In this document: positions 54,658 through 63,720 of the stretch, one piece after another | Position numbering within the stretch: the first letter of the stretch is position 1 | How the letters are laid out: each line of letters starts with the position of its first letter | NCBI GenBank assembly: GCA_035327565.1 | Contig: DAOLDB010000001.1 | Span: 135,428 to 199,427, forward strand | From: JABDLO01 sp035327565 | Lineage (GTDB): Bacteria > Bacteroidota > Bacteroidia > Chitinophagales > Saprospiraceae | DNA: 64,000 bases | Reading direction: 5' to 3' | Program-made: the position numbers and the translations under genes | The notes under the pieces: model-generated | Seen by the model: the letters and a program-made list of their open reading frames with translations, nothing else | Told to the model about the DNA's origin: nothing | The model's database searches: none

Positions 54658-54886
54658 ATGTAAAAGTATATTCTCTTAATAAGAAATCATTTATAAATTT
54701 TAGATAAAAACTACCTTGGCATGAATATAGAAACCCTGATCCAACCCCGTTTATCAGATATTTATGTAAATGAAAGTTGATACGCTACATATCCAAATGA
54801 GATTCCTGATCCACTGCCTTTTAAAGGAACGAAAATTCCTGACATTTTGCACCTTTACACCTGATTTAAATGGGTCATTAGGTCGG

Positions 54887-55858
54887 ATGTATTCTCTGTT
54901 ATTAGTGATCTTACCCTTTTTTATAATGGGTCAGGAAACTAAAAAGTCATTTTTCGAGCCCTCCGACTCCATTGATTCAAATCGTTTGTATTGGGCGTCA
55001 GCCACTGCTTTTGTCGGATATTCTTCTGCTTCCATTGCTTTATATCATGCTTGGTATAAGCAATTTCCACGTTCCCGTTTTCAGTTTTTTAATGACATGA
55101 GGGAATGGAGGAATGTCGATAAAGCCGGACATTTATTTGCATCCTATTTTCAAAGTGATTACGGATACCATATTGCTAAATGGACTGGCCTGAAAAAATC
55201 TGATGCATTATGGGTCGCATTGGCTACCGGTGGATTGTTTCAGACAATCATCGAAATAATGGATGGATTTTCAGCAGAATGGGGATTTTCAATAGCTGAC
55301 TTCAGCGCTAACCTCATGGGTATTGGCGTTTTTATAGGTCAGGAGAAACTATGGGACGAACAGAAAATAAGAATTAAATTTTCTATTTCACCGCAAACAT
55401 ACAGCCGGGAATTGATATCCTCCCAAAATGGACAAGCAACCAGCTCACTTTATGACCGCTCCAGATCATTGTTTGGTCAATCCGGTATAGAGCGCTGGCT
55501 TAAGGATTATAATGGTCATACGTACTGGATGTCATTGAATATAAAATCAATCTTTTTACAACATCAAAATACTTTTCCGGATTGGATCAACTTGGCCATT
55601 GGCTATGGTGCCTCAAATATGTTTGGAGGCTTCAGGAATACCTGGCAGGAAAATGGACATACTTTCTCTGTAAGTCCATTAGAATTTCCAAGATACAGCA
55701 GCGTATATCTGAGTCCGGATATCGATCTTTCCCGGTTAAATGTTAAGAGTCAATTTTTCAAAACTCTGTTAGGAGCCCTTAATATTCAGAAAATCCCCGC
55801 ACCAGCGGTGGAAGTCACCACTCGTGGCCAGGTCTTTTTTCATATCCTAAAATTATAG
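54887..55858 (+). CDS. DUF2279 family protein
   Basis: A protein of about 323 residues. It starts at ATG 54887 with a signal peptide (MYSLLLVILPFFIMGQ). A frame extension up to 54770 adds 39 residues without sense. The conserved region (about 40-180) contains HAWYKQFPRSRFQFFNDMRE, WRNVDKAGHLFASYFQS and GFSAEWGFSIADFSANLMGI, the marks of DUF2279, which resembles small membrane-associated YfiM-like lipoproteins. Conserved polar residues in hydrophobic segments (DKAGH, E-x-x-DGF, D-F-x-x-N) hint at an enzyme or membrane channel, but no function is known. The C-terminal part is less conserved and may form strands at the outer membrane. Divergent from the PorP/SprF gene and convergent with the TatD gene. 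Confidence 0.8.
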   Translation: MYSLLLVILPFFIMGQETKKSFFEPSDSIDSNRLYWASATAFVGYSSASIALYHAWYKQFPRSRFQFFNDMREWRNVDKAGHLFASYFQSDYGYHIAKWTGLKKSDALWVALATGGLFQTIIEIMDGFSAEWGFSIADFSANLMGIGVFIGQEKLWDEQKIRIKFSISPQTYSRELISSQNGQATSSLYDRSRSLFGQSGIERWLKDYNGHTYWMSLNIKSIFLQHQNTFPDWINLAIGYGASNMFGGFRNTWQENGHTFSVSPLEFPRYSSVYLSPDIDLSRLNVKSQFFKTLLGALNIQKIPAPAVEVTTRGQVFFHILKL

Positions 55859-55895
55859 AAATCAAAACCCTGCTCATATATTGTGCAAACAAAAT

Positions 55896-56678
55896 TTATA
55901 TATGGTATTCTGCTTTTGCTTTCCCAAATAACTGCAATGCATTTTCAGTGGTCTTTTGAATAACATACTTTGTATCCAAACCTTTTATGAGGGCCATTTT
56001 TTCAACAATGTTTTTCAGAAATGCCGGTTCATTTCGCTTGCCGCGAAACGGCACGGGTGATAGGTATGGAGAATCGGTTTCCAAAACGAAATGGTCCAAA
56101 GAAATTTTTTCTACCACCTGATCCAAACCACTGTTCTTATAAGTGACTACGCCACCTATTCCCATGAATAAACCTATATCGATAATTCTTTTCGCCTGCT
56201 CAGGACTGCCATTGAAACAATGGAATATCCCTTTCAATCTGCCGTCCTGCATCTCTTCTGCAATACGAATGGTACGATCCAGACTGTTTCTGGAATGCAC
56301 TACAAAAGGTATTTCTAAATCGGCAGCCCATTCTATCTGTATACGATAAGCCTTTTCCTGCTCTTTTTCGAAAGTGGAATCCCAATACAAGTCAATTCCA
56401 ATCTCACCTACTCCCACATAATTCCCCACTTGTAATTCTTTCTCTATGGTGCTGAGTTGTGTTCTCCAATGCTCTTTTACTGAGCAGGGGTGCAGGCCCA
56501 TTAACGGATAGAAGAAAGCGGGATCTATTGAAACGAGGTCTTTCATTGCCTGAATCGTTGAAATATCTACGTTGGGCAAATAGACCTGCCTTACACCCGC
56601 GTCCCTTGCTCGTGCAATGACTTCTGTTATATCTTTTTCAAAATGTTCAAGGTACAAATGCGCATGGGTGTCAATCAT
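55896..56678 (-). CDS. tatD: TatD family metal-dependent DNase
   Basis: A 260-residue TIM-barrel hydrolase of the TatD/YcfH family. Metal ligands are in IDTHAHLYLEHF (H-x-H), GVGEIGIDLYWDS (Glu), PFVVHSRNSLDRT (His), KGIFHCFNGSPEQA (His), and the final Asp in VLETDSPYLSPVPFRGKRNE. TatD proteins are 3'-5' exonucleases or endonucleases acting on DNA, and some act in tRNA or D-aminoacyl quality control. Cytoplasmic. ATG 56678 is preferred because the family starts M-I-D-T-H-A-H; the frame extends ten residues further. It lies tail to tail with the DUF2279 gene. Confidence 0.93.
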   Translation of the reverse strand: MIDTHAHLYLEHFEKDITEVIARARDAGVRQVYLPNVDISTIQAMKDLVSIDPAFFYPLMGLHPCSVKEHWRTQLSTIEKELQVGNYVGVGEIGIDLYWDSTFEKEQEKAYRIQIEWAADLEIPFVVHSRNSLDRTIRIAEEMQDGRLKGIFHCFNGSPEQAKRIIDIGLFMGIGGVVTYKNSGLDQVVEKISLDHFVLETDSPYLSPVPFRGKRNEPAFLKNIVEKMALIKGLDTKYVIQKTTENALQLFGKAKAEYHI

Positions 56679-56791
56679 TCTGAAATTTCTTTGAATTAAT
56701 AATAACAATTTGCCACCAATAATACAAAGTATTGCTTAGAGAGTACAAAGTATTAAATAAGGCTAATAACTTCCCATTTACTTTTGAATTT

Positions 56792-56872
56792 CCTTTGTGG
56801 TCTTTGTGATATTTACCTTTGTGGTCTTTGTGGTAATTTCGTTTATGGCATTTTTCTTGGTGGTCTTTGCTG
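56792..56872. repeat. Short intergenic direct repeats CCTTTGTGGTCTTTGTG
   Basis: Two exact copies of the 17-mer CCTTTGTGGTCTTTGTG at 56792-56808 and 56816-56832 (24-base period) and a degenerate third at 56856-56872 (CTTGGTGGTCTTTGCTG). On the other strand they read ACCACAAAGACCACAAAGG. Similar ACCACAAAG-rich strings are common as dispersed intergenic repeats in environmental Bacteroidota and other phyla. Some open frames cross them, but I regard those as chance. Confidence 0.6.
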
Positions 56873-56989
56873 TAAATAAAGCTAATTGTATTAATCGCAT
56901 GGATAATTTCAAAGCACAAAAGGTTTTACTTTTGATTGCAATTTTACAACAAATAAATGCCATACCTTTAATCAACAAACCCGCTTACT

Positions 56990-57634
56990 GTGAAAAATAA
57001 GAAACAGAAATTTTATGTAGTCTGGGAAGGCCATAAACCAGGAATCTATTATACATGGGAAGAAACGCTGAAGCAGATCAAGAATTACCCTGGAGCCAAA
57101 CACAAATCATTTTCAACCCTTGAAGAAGCAAAAGAAGCATTATCAGGGTTGCCCGAGGAATATATGAATTACGGTCTTTCAAGTTACCCTGCACAACCAC
57201 AAATCGCATTAGACAGCATAAAAGAGATTATTAAGGATTCGGTTTGTGTGGATGCCGCATGCAGCGGAAACCCCGGAATCATGGAATACCGTGGAGTAGA
57301 AACGTTTACTGGAAAAGAATTATTCCATGTGGGTCCAATGGAGGAAGGCACCAACAATATCGGAGAATTTTTGGCCATTGTCCATGCATTGGCATTATTC
57401 GAACGTCAAAAAAATCTCAAAACTGTCATTTATACGGACAGCAAAACAGCCATGGCGTGGGTCAAAAATAAAAATCCCAAAACAAAGCTACCACGTACTT
57501 CAAAAAATGTCCAGTTGTTTCAATATCTGGAACGGGCAGTTTTGTGGTTGCATAATTATACCCATAGGAATCCAATTCTCAAATGGAAAACCGAAGAATG
57601 GGGAGAGATTCCCGCAGATTTTGGTAGAAAATAA
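56990..57634 (+). CDS. rnhA: Ribonuclease H1 with N-terminal viroplasmin (RNA:DNA hybrid-binding) domain
   Basis: A 214-residue protein with two domains. Residues 1-50 are a viroplasmin/HBD domain (KFYVVWEGHKPGIYYTWEET, KSFSTLEEAKEAL), as in eukaryotic RNase H1. Residues 75-214 are the RNase H fold, with the catalytic acidic residues in VCVDAACSGNPGIM (Asp), NNIGEFLAIVHAL (Glu), VIYTDSKTAMAWVKNK (Asp), and a final Asp in IPADFGRK. It degrades RNA in RNA:DNA hybrids in the cytoplasm. The start is GTG 56990, giving MKNKKQKFYVVW. Convergent with the deformylase gene. Confidence 0.92.
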   Translation: MKNKKQKFYVVWEGHKPGIYYTWEETLKQIKNYPGAKHKSFSTLEEAKEALSGLPEEYMNYGLSSYPAQPQIALDSIKEIIKDSVCVDAACSGNPGIMEYRGVETFTGKELFHVGPMEEGTNNIGEFLAIVHALALFERQKNLKTVIYTDSKTAMAWVKNKNPKTKLPRTSKNVQLFQYLERAVLWLHNYTHRNPILKWKTEEWGEIPADFGRK

Positions 57635-57650
57635 CACTTTAAATCAAGAT

Positions 57651-58205
57651 CTACATTGTAAATTTCATTCTGTAATCTACATCAACCTGACCCTTCTTAA
57701 TCGCATCCAGCCTTCTTTTAATCAATTGCTTTTTTAAAGGTTTCAATTTTTCAACAAAAAGCTTTCCCTCTAAATGATCATACTCATGTTGAATGACCCT
57801 GGCATGGATATCCTTAAAGGTTTCTGTTTTCTTATTGAAATTTTCATCGCAATATCTGAGCGTGATGGTATCATGTCTATCCACATCACCACGTATTTTT
57901 GGAATGGAAAGACACCCTTCTTCATAGGTCCATACCTCTCCTGTTTCTTCCACTTTTTCGGCATTGATAAACACTTTTTTAATTCCTTCCTCCTGGTTCT
58001 CTTCCTCCATCAATTGTGTGGTATCTACTATAAAGAGCCGGATAGACAAGCCAATCTGAGGAGCAGCTAATCCTACTCCCTGTGCATGATACATGGTTTC
58101 CCACATGTCGTTAATCAATTCTTTCAATTCAGGATAATCACGATCAACAGGTTGCGCCTGTTTTTTCAAAACCGGTTGACCGTAAGCGTAAATGGGTAAT
58201 ATCAT
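57651..58205 (-). CDS. def: Peptide deformylase
   Basis: A 184-residue peptide deformylase that removes the N-formyl group from new proteins. Three metal and active-site motifs are intact: GVGLAAPQIGLS, EEGCLSIPKIRGDV (metal Cys) and ARVIQHEYDHLEGKLF (H-E-x-x-H). Length and the MILPIYAYGQPVL start are those of Bacteroidota type I deformylases. Cytoplasmic, iron or zinc dependent. It starts two bases after the stop of the RuvX/YqgF gene, so the two form an operon. Confidence 0.96.
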   Translation of the reverse strand: MILPIYAYGQPVLKKQAQPVDRDYPELKELINDMWETMYHAQGVGLAAPQIGLSIRLFIVDTTQLMEEENQEEGIKKVFINAEKVEETGEVWTYEEGCLSIPKIRGDVDRHDTITLRYCDENFNKKTETFKDIHARVIQHEYDHLEGKLFVEKLKPLKKQLIKRRLDAIKKGQVDVDYRMKFTM

Positions 58206-58207
58206 AA

Positions 58208-58624
58208 TTAAATATGTCCTAGAAAATTTTGCAAAATTAATACAGCACTGATTTTATCTACATTCTTTTTGTCTTTTCTGTGCTTTTTTCTCACTTGTGC
58301 CTGTACCATAATCCGGGTTGCATCTTTGGAAGTAAAACTTTCATCCGTAAATTCAATTTCTATGTCCGGAAATTTCTTCCTGATCCATTCCGCCTGATTT
58401 AAAATTTCTTTCCACAATGCAGTAGGTGTACCATCCATATGAACAGGTTTACCAAAAACAATTTGTACAACATTCTCCTCCTGAAGATATTTGTCCAGAA
58501 AAGAACGAAAATCCCGGGTCAAAATAGTTGGCAAACCTCCGGCAATAATTTGCAGGGGATCAGTCACCGCCAACCCCGTTCTTTTTGACCCGTAATCCAC
58601 TGCCATGATTCGCCCTTTTACCAT
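58208..58624 (-). CDS. ruvX: YqgF/RuvX family putative pre-16S rRNA nuclease / Holliday junction resolvase
   Basis: A 138-residue protein of the YqgF family with an RNase H-like fold, at its usual length. Motifs are IMAVDYGSKRTGLAVTDP (first catalytic Asp), VFGKPVHMDGT, and FTDESFTSKDA (second acidic position), followed by KKNVDKISAVLILQNFL with the third Asp. In E. coli the family trims the 5' end of 16S rRNA; it was first proposed as a Holliday junction resolvase. Cytoplasmic and probably essential. It lies two bases ahead of the deformylase gene. Confidence 0.93.
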   Translation of the reverse strand: MVKGRIMAVDYGSKRTGLAVTDPLQIIAGGLPTILTRDFRSFLDKYLQEENVVQIVFGKPVHMDGTPTALWKEILNQAEWIRKKFPDIEIEFTDESFTSKDATRIMVQAQVRKKHRKDKKNVDKISAVLILQNFLGHI

Positions 58625-58870
58625 GAAAATATGTAAATAAAATCCGTTAAAAAAATTTTGAAACCCTGGTGAAATATGAAATGGGTAATATAAATTAACT
58701 TCGAAATATAATTAAAGGTTTCTACATAGTTAATACCTTGAAAGTGTAAAATATTAATAACCACGCATCGCAATATCTGTTTGGAACTAATTAGCTATTC
58801 AGCACAAATGAGTTGTTTTATAATCTAAAAACTTATTCATCTCAAAGATTTCTTTTTCAAGAGAACAGGC

Positions 58871-58908
58871 GAATAAAAAAGACCCTCTCTATGTAATCAG
58901 AGAAGGTC
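58871..58908 (-). terminator. Intrinsic terminator after the T9SS cargo gene and its small downstream ORF
   Basis: On the minus strand, GACCTTCTCT pairs with AGAGAGGGTC (10 bp, one G-U pair) around an 8-base loop and is followed directly by TTTTTTATTC. It lies 35 bases beyond the stop of the possible 37-codon ORF and about 160 beyond the stop of the large gene, so both would share one mRNA. Confidence 0.7.
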
Positions 58909-58943
58909 CTATCCCAAATACAGTAACGTATCTTGAAGAAAGA

Positions 58944-59057
58944 CTAACCTTGTTTTTTGGCAAACACCTCGTTGAACCTTTCTTTCTTTTTCTTAAAAGA
59001 AAGGGAATCACCACCTAAAGCAGGGGACGATCCGCCTTTCTCTTTATTATTAACCAA
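58944..59057 (-). CDS. Possible small Lys-rich ORF (37 codons) downstream of the T9SS cargo gene
   Basis: A short open frame starting at TTG 59057, nine bases beyond the stop of the 1360-residue gene and in the same frame. Purine-rich AGAAGAG precedes the TTG. The product would be 37 residues: a Gly/Ser-rich start (NNKEKGGSSPALGGDSLSF) and a basic end (KKKKERFNEVFAKKQG). It ends with TAG 35 bases before a good terminator, so it is transcribed if the large gene is. It has no domain I recognise. It could be a separate peptide, a readthrough extension of the large protein, or a decayed gene end. Coding status rests on position and on the protein-like composition only. Confidence 0.35.
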   Translation of the reverse strand: MVNNKEKGGSSPALGGDSLSFKKKKERFNEVFAKKQG

Positions 59058-59066
59058 AACTCTTCT

Positions 59067-62000
59067 CTATTGAATGACAACCATCTTTTTGGTTACTGAA
59101 TAGCTTCCGGCTTCAATCTGATAGTAGAGCACTCCACTGGAATGCATATCGGATTTATTCAACCGAATGGTATTCAATCCTGCATTATATTCACCGCGTT
59201 GCTGATGCACCCTCCTTCCGGTTACGTCAAAAACGGTCAATACGACATGCAAGTCTTCAGGAAGAACAAATCGAATTTCAGTCTCTGTGTTGAATGGGTT
59301 AGGTGTATTCTGATATAACTGGAATATGCCTGCCAATTCCTCCTCAGCAATCAGGCTCAAAACATAAGTCTGATGTTGTTTATCATATACTTCTGCATTC
59401 AATATTTGCTGATCTATTCGTATGTCAGATCGTGTATGTCCGGAAGTGCGTGCCAATAAATTCAACACGAAAGAACTGTTGGATGTATGCAGATTTCTGC
59501 CTTGAGGATCATTCCAGCTAATAGCCAGAATTCTGGATTCTTCATCAAAATGGTAATTCTCCGAAGTCCAAGGAATGTCTTTCGCTTCAATTCCAATAAT
59601 ATCCAAAGATGAATGGATATAAAGTGCTACCTGGAATCCTGCCACCTCCTCCAAATCATTCATTGAAAATGGTAGTGACAACCGGTCACCGGCCTGATAA
59701 GGTAGTGAAGTAGTCTTCAGAGCAATAGCTTGATGACTCCTGCTATTGTCACGATCTCTTCGGTTAGCATGCACATCACCGCTAACATCACCGATCTTAA
59801 TCCCGATAATATTTACATCCATTGAGGATTGCAGATTGTCAATGGAATACATTTCAGGTAAACCGCCTTGCAAGGCATCCTGTAATGTTTCAAATTGAAA
59901 CTCCTTGTCTACAAATCTCCATGATGAGTTGGAGCGGAATTCCTTATAAATTCCAAGGATGTTCTTTCTCAGTTCGATGATATCCGTAGAAGATATCACT
60001 TTATCATTGTTGATATCGGCAGCGATCAACTTATATGGTGTATCCAGACTGCTGATGCCTAAAACGTGCCTTTGTATCAATACGAGATCCAAAGTCGAAA
60101 CTCCGTTCAGATGCTCTTCCTTTTTCTGTGGCATCACCTGGTACTTACCCCCTACAGGCATTTCAGGGAAAGCATATGTTCCCATATCCCCTGTTAAAGC
60201 ATCCGGCATTTCACTGCCCATCAATGAAACTTTCACATTTTCAACTCTTCTTTCATCTTCGGTGGCAATGACTCCCCTTACTACAACTCTGGGAGCTCCC
60301 GGACCCACTGGACATACTTCCATATTATCCTGAACATCTAATCTGGCTATACAGTAATCCTGGTATATCTGACCTCCGGGAGTTACAATAGAGGCATAAA
60401 TCGGAACATCATTCAATCCTACATCATCACAAGTAAATATTTTTACTTTGTCGGATGTGTCCTGACTAAATGATATGATCACATCATATCCACATACATG
60501 GAAACTTTTTGCATCAAAATCGGATGCCCAAAGTTCAACCATTCCGCCATCTTCCACCTCCATCAGATCTACCGCCAAACCATCATAACATACCGGGGTA
60601 GGAGGCTTGCAATTGACTATATCAAACAATTGCTCTACGCTGGTGCGATTGCCACAGAAATCTTCAAATGTAAACAATATGCGGTGCGATCCGGCAGGGT
60701 ATACACCCATCACCTCGATGGTATTACTCATAGTAGTATGAGTCTGATCATAAGTACCATTATTATCCAGGTCTATTCTGTAGGTTGCTCTGAGCGTTTG
60801 TGTACAATCATCTGTAGCAGTGGCTGATAAATTAATTTCTCCAAATGCACAGACAGGCTCTATGAAACAAACTTCTATTCTGTCAAAATCTCCGAGAATG
60901 GTAGGTGCTACTTTATTAAATACTTTTATTACTTGCTGTTTTGAGTAAGTTTTAAAAGCTACTGAATTGTGGTGACCATTAACAGATTCCTTTTGACACC
61001 AGTCAATGACCTTCCAGTTCCTTAAGATTTTAAAACAGGCATCACCATTAGAATTATTGAATGGAAATACTTCATCCTTATATGAAACACCAAGTAATGC
61101 ACAAGCATGTTCCGGCAATTTCGGATAACCTAGAACATCAGGCCCAAAATCGGGTCCTTCCGGATCAAAACAACCTTCAATTTCTACATCTTCGGGAAAA
61201 TCAATATCCTCTTTAGATACCGGATCTTCCAAAATAAAATGTAACAATTGGTAACAACTGTCTTTATTTCCAGCCGGATCAGTAGCTATAAACCACCTTG
61301 TCAATGTACCCAAACCACATTGATCCAATACACCTTCGATTCTTTGTGTTATATCTACATCGCAATTATCGGTAGCAAATCCATCGGTATATTGATTGAT
61401 GTTTCCAACAAAATCGAGAACACCACCCTGACCAAAAGGAGCTTTTATAGGTTGAATTTCACTTTGCTTATTTTTGACAGTTCCAAACTCATTGAAGTCT
61501 GCAAAGTCATATAAACAAGATATATCCAAATGAGGTGGACAAACCAGGGAAGGGGGTATCTTATCCTGTACTTCAACAATAACCATACAATCATTAAAGT
61601 TTCCGGCTTTGTCATAGACTCTGAAAATAACCATCACTTCCTTCCCTATATCAGAACAACAGAATAATACAAAATCATTGAACACAGCAGGGTCGAATTC
61701 CTTTCCTGGAATTTCACAATCTCCACCTCCATCCATTCTTCTTACTTTCATTCCATTGAGCTTACATTCGTCATGGCTGCCATTATCAAAGACATGTGCG
61801 GGTACTTTGGCTACTCCGTCCACTGAGATGGATACTGTAGTATAGGTTTTACATACCGCTACCGGAGGAGTCTTATCCACCACAGTTACTGTGGTAGTAT
61901 CCATACGTGCATTACCACACTTATCTCGCGCTGTGATAATCAATAAGTTCTCTCCAACCCCCAGTTTGACAAATCCTCCATTAAACGGATTAACGAAAGA

Positions 62001-63149
62001 AGGAATCTCCCCCTCTACCGTTAAAGTAGTGGTAACCGGACTGTTGCATGGATCATTTACCACCGGCGCTGGAAAGAATACATTGGCATAACAACCATGT
62101 GGACTGGTGGTAGCCGTAAAGTCATTGGGTGTATGGATGGTGGGTGCATTATCATCAACGATCTCTATCACTTGTAGCCAGGTCCGTGTTCGCTGTGGAG
62201 ACATACATGACCATTCGATCACTGTCCATAGCCTCATGATCTTGGTGACACAATCATTTTTTACAACATCATCCTTATAATCCACAATCAGGTTACAAAA
62301 GTCCTTGTCATTGGGATAAAGCTGAATAATGTCTCCGTTCACTTGTATATAAGGTACTCCAGTACCTTCGTTTCCATTCTGATCTAATGGAGAAGGATTG
62401 CCATATTTGTCTAATGGAAATCCAGCGTCGCATTTCAGTGCATCCCCATCAATTTTTAAATAATTCTGTGGAAAATTTATATCGTCAAGATCTTCAATCG
62501 TCTGTACCCAAATGGTCAATGTACATGGAGGGGATGCATTTCCATGGCTATCTACTGCCCTGTATACTCTGACTATCCTCATTAAAATATCTGAATTCCA
62601 ACCCCTGTTACAATTGTTATTCAAGATAGTTTCATTGAGTAATTGAAGAGTGATATTATCAAAATCACAATCATCCGGATCAAGACCTTCTCTGACCATG
62701 TCGTCAATATCATCATAGCATCGAACAAACATGTCCTCCGGACATTCTAACGTGGGGGCTGTTTTGTCCTCCAGGTTGAGCCAACCCCAGCAGGAGTTGC
62801 CACTGGTGGCATCATATATACTGTACTTCAAAGGTGTACCGATCTGATCATAGAAGATCTTTCCCTCTGTATTCAACAGATTGCCATGCTTGTCCAGGAT
62901 ATGAACCTCGAGGTCCTCTACTGGAGTTGAACAGGTACTGGTTACATTATGAACCAAATCGGCCGCCATTAACATAATGACACAGTCTTCCACTGTATCG
63001 TCAAAACCTACATTATAGCTTCCAACACAAATCAGAGTACATTGTGCATGCACAGAGCTGTACCCCAACAATACAAAAAAGAGAGAGGCCAACCCCATTG
63101 ACCATCGTCTTTTCCATACTGATTTCAAAGTAAAATTCGCTTTCTTCAT
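59067..63149 (-). CDS. Large secreted T9SS cargo protein with HYR-like repeats, dockerin-like and sorting domains
   Basis: A 1360-residue secreted protein. Signal peptide within residues 1-36 (MGLASLFFVLLGYSSVHAQ); ATG 63149 is preferred to TTG 63158. Residues 40-960 hold repeated HYR/Ig-like modules each opening with a proline-cysteine pattern (APTLECPEDMFVRC, TPPVAVCKTYTTVSI, IPPSLVCPPHLDISC) and many Cys pairs. A carboxypeptidase-regulatory-like segment is followed by a dockerin-type calcium loop, ADINNDKVISSTDIIELRKN (about 1070-1090), then a cohesin-like sandwich (about 1140-1270). The last 85 residues are the T9SS type A sorting domain, YQNTPNPFNTETEIRF to the end. It should cross the outer membrane by T9SS and stay surface-bound; the role is unknown, perhaps adhesion. 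Confidence 0.88.
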   Translation of the reverse strand: MKKANFTLKSVWKRRWSMGLASLFFVLLGYSSVHAQCTLICVGSYNVGFDDTVEDCVIMLMAADLVHNVTSTCSTPVEDLEVHILDKHGNLLNTEGKIFYDQIGTPLKYSIYDATSGNSCWGWLNLEDKTAPTLECPEDMFVRCYDDIDDMVREGLDPDDCDFDNITLQLLNETILNNNCNRGWNSDILMRIVRVYRAVDSHGNASPPCTLTIWVQTIEDLDDINFPQNYLKIDGDALKCDAGFPLDKYGNPSPLDQNGNEGTGVPYIQVNGDIIQLYPNDKDFCNLIVDYKDDVVKNDCVTKIMRLWTVIEWSCMSPQRTRTWLQVIEIVDDNAPTIHTPNDFTATTSPHGCYANVFFPAPVVNDPCNSPVTTTLTVEGEIPSFVNPFNGGFVKLGVGENLLIITARDKCGNARMDTTTVTVVDKTPPVAVCKTYTTVSISVDGVAKVPAHVFDNGSHDECKLNGMKVRRMDGGGDCEIPGKEFDPAVFNDFVLFCCSDIGKEVMVIFRVYDKAGNFNDCMVIVEVQDKIPPSLVCPPHLDISCLYDFADFNEFGTVKNKQSEIQPIKAPFGQGGVLDFVGNINQYTDGFATDNCDVDITQRIEGVLDQCGLGTLTRWFIATDPAGNKDSCYQLLHFILEDPVSKEDIDFPEDVEIEGCFDPEGPDFGPDVLGYPKLPEHACALLGVSYKDEVFPFNNSNGDACFKILRNWKVIDWCQKESVNGHHNSVAFKTYSKQQVIKVFNKVAPTILGDFDRIEVCFIEPVCAFGEINLSATATDDCTQTLRATYRIDLDNNGTYDQTHTTMSNTIEVMGVYPAGSHRILFTFEDFCGNRTSVEQLFDIVNCKPPTPVCYDGLAVDLMEVEDGGMVELWASDFDAKSFHVCGYDVIISFSQDTSDKVKIFTCDDVGLNDVPIYASIVTPGGQIYQDYCIARLDVQDNMEVCPVGPGAPRVVVRGVIATEDERRVENVKVSLMGSEMPDALTGDMGTYAFPEMPVGGKYQVMPQKKEEHLNGVSTLDLVLIQRHVLGISSLDTPYKLIAADINNDKVISSTDIIELRKNILGIYKEFRSNSSWRFVDKEFQFETLQDALQGGLPEMYSIDNLQSSMDVNIIGIKIGDVSGDVHANRRDRDNSRSHQAIALKTTSLPYQAGDRLSLPFSMNDLEEVAGFQVALYIHSSLDIIGIEAKDIPWTSENYHFDEESRILAISWNDPQGRNLHTSNSSFVLNLLARTSGHTRSDIRIDQQILNAEVYDKQHQTYVLSLIAEEELAGIFQLYQNTPNPFNTETEIRFVLPEDLHVVLTVFDVTGRRVHQQRGEYNAGLNTIRLNKSDMHSSGVLYYQIEAGSYSVTKKMVVIQ

Positions 63150-63720
63150 GAGATCCAAGTTTTTAGTGATAAATTTTTACATACTAAAAGGACTCAGACA
63201 CCGTAGGCGCCTCAGTCGAATTGCAATCATATTATTATACACTCCAGCAGGAGTGGTATAATCTTACCATTTCTATTATCATCTCAAAACTCCGGAAAGA
63301 ACATGACCGGAAAAAGGTAGGTTGTAGCTTTCTTTAAGAATTTGGATAAACCAAATCACGAATTGTAAACAAATATATATAATATATAATATGTATGTAT
63401 GTGTTTTTTAAGACTTTTTTTATATATTTTTTTTTATATGCGTAATTCATTGATATTATTCAATAAAATGAAACATTCAGCACATAGATATTTTTACATT
63501 TTCCTTGCCTAAAATCTATTCCTTTACAAATACCAGCACCCACCTGTTGGATTTTTCTATTGCCTCCAGATTTTGTATCGGCACAAGAATTTCGATTGAC
63601 TCCAGATTTATCTTGAGGAAAATAGATTACATATTCCCGGCCTTTATCTCAATCCTTGCTCATTTTATGCTGCCCATTGAAAACGCTGAAAAGTGCAACA
63701 CCCAGCCGGCAATTCACGTA
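63150..63720. other. Upstream region of the T9SS cargo gene
   Basis: About 570 bases. A bulged hairpin, TATAC-ACTCC with GGAGTG-GTATA around AGCA, lies at about 63237-63257 in the cargo-gene leader. TATATTTG at 63377-63370 (minus) matches the -7 consensus TAnnTTTG and could be its promoter, giving a leader of about 210 bases. The stretch 63371-63440 is nearly pure A/T with long T-runs. An open frame at 63505-63738 (77 codons, plus strand) runs into the repeat array. It shows no domain, and I do not call it a gene. Confidence 0.35.
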
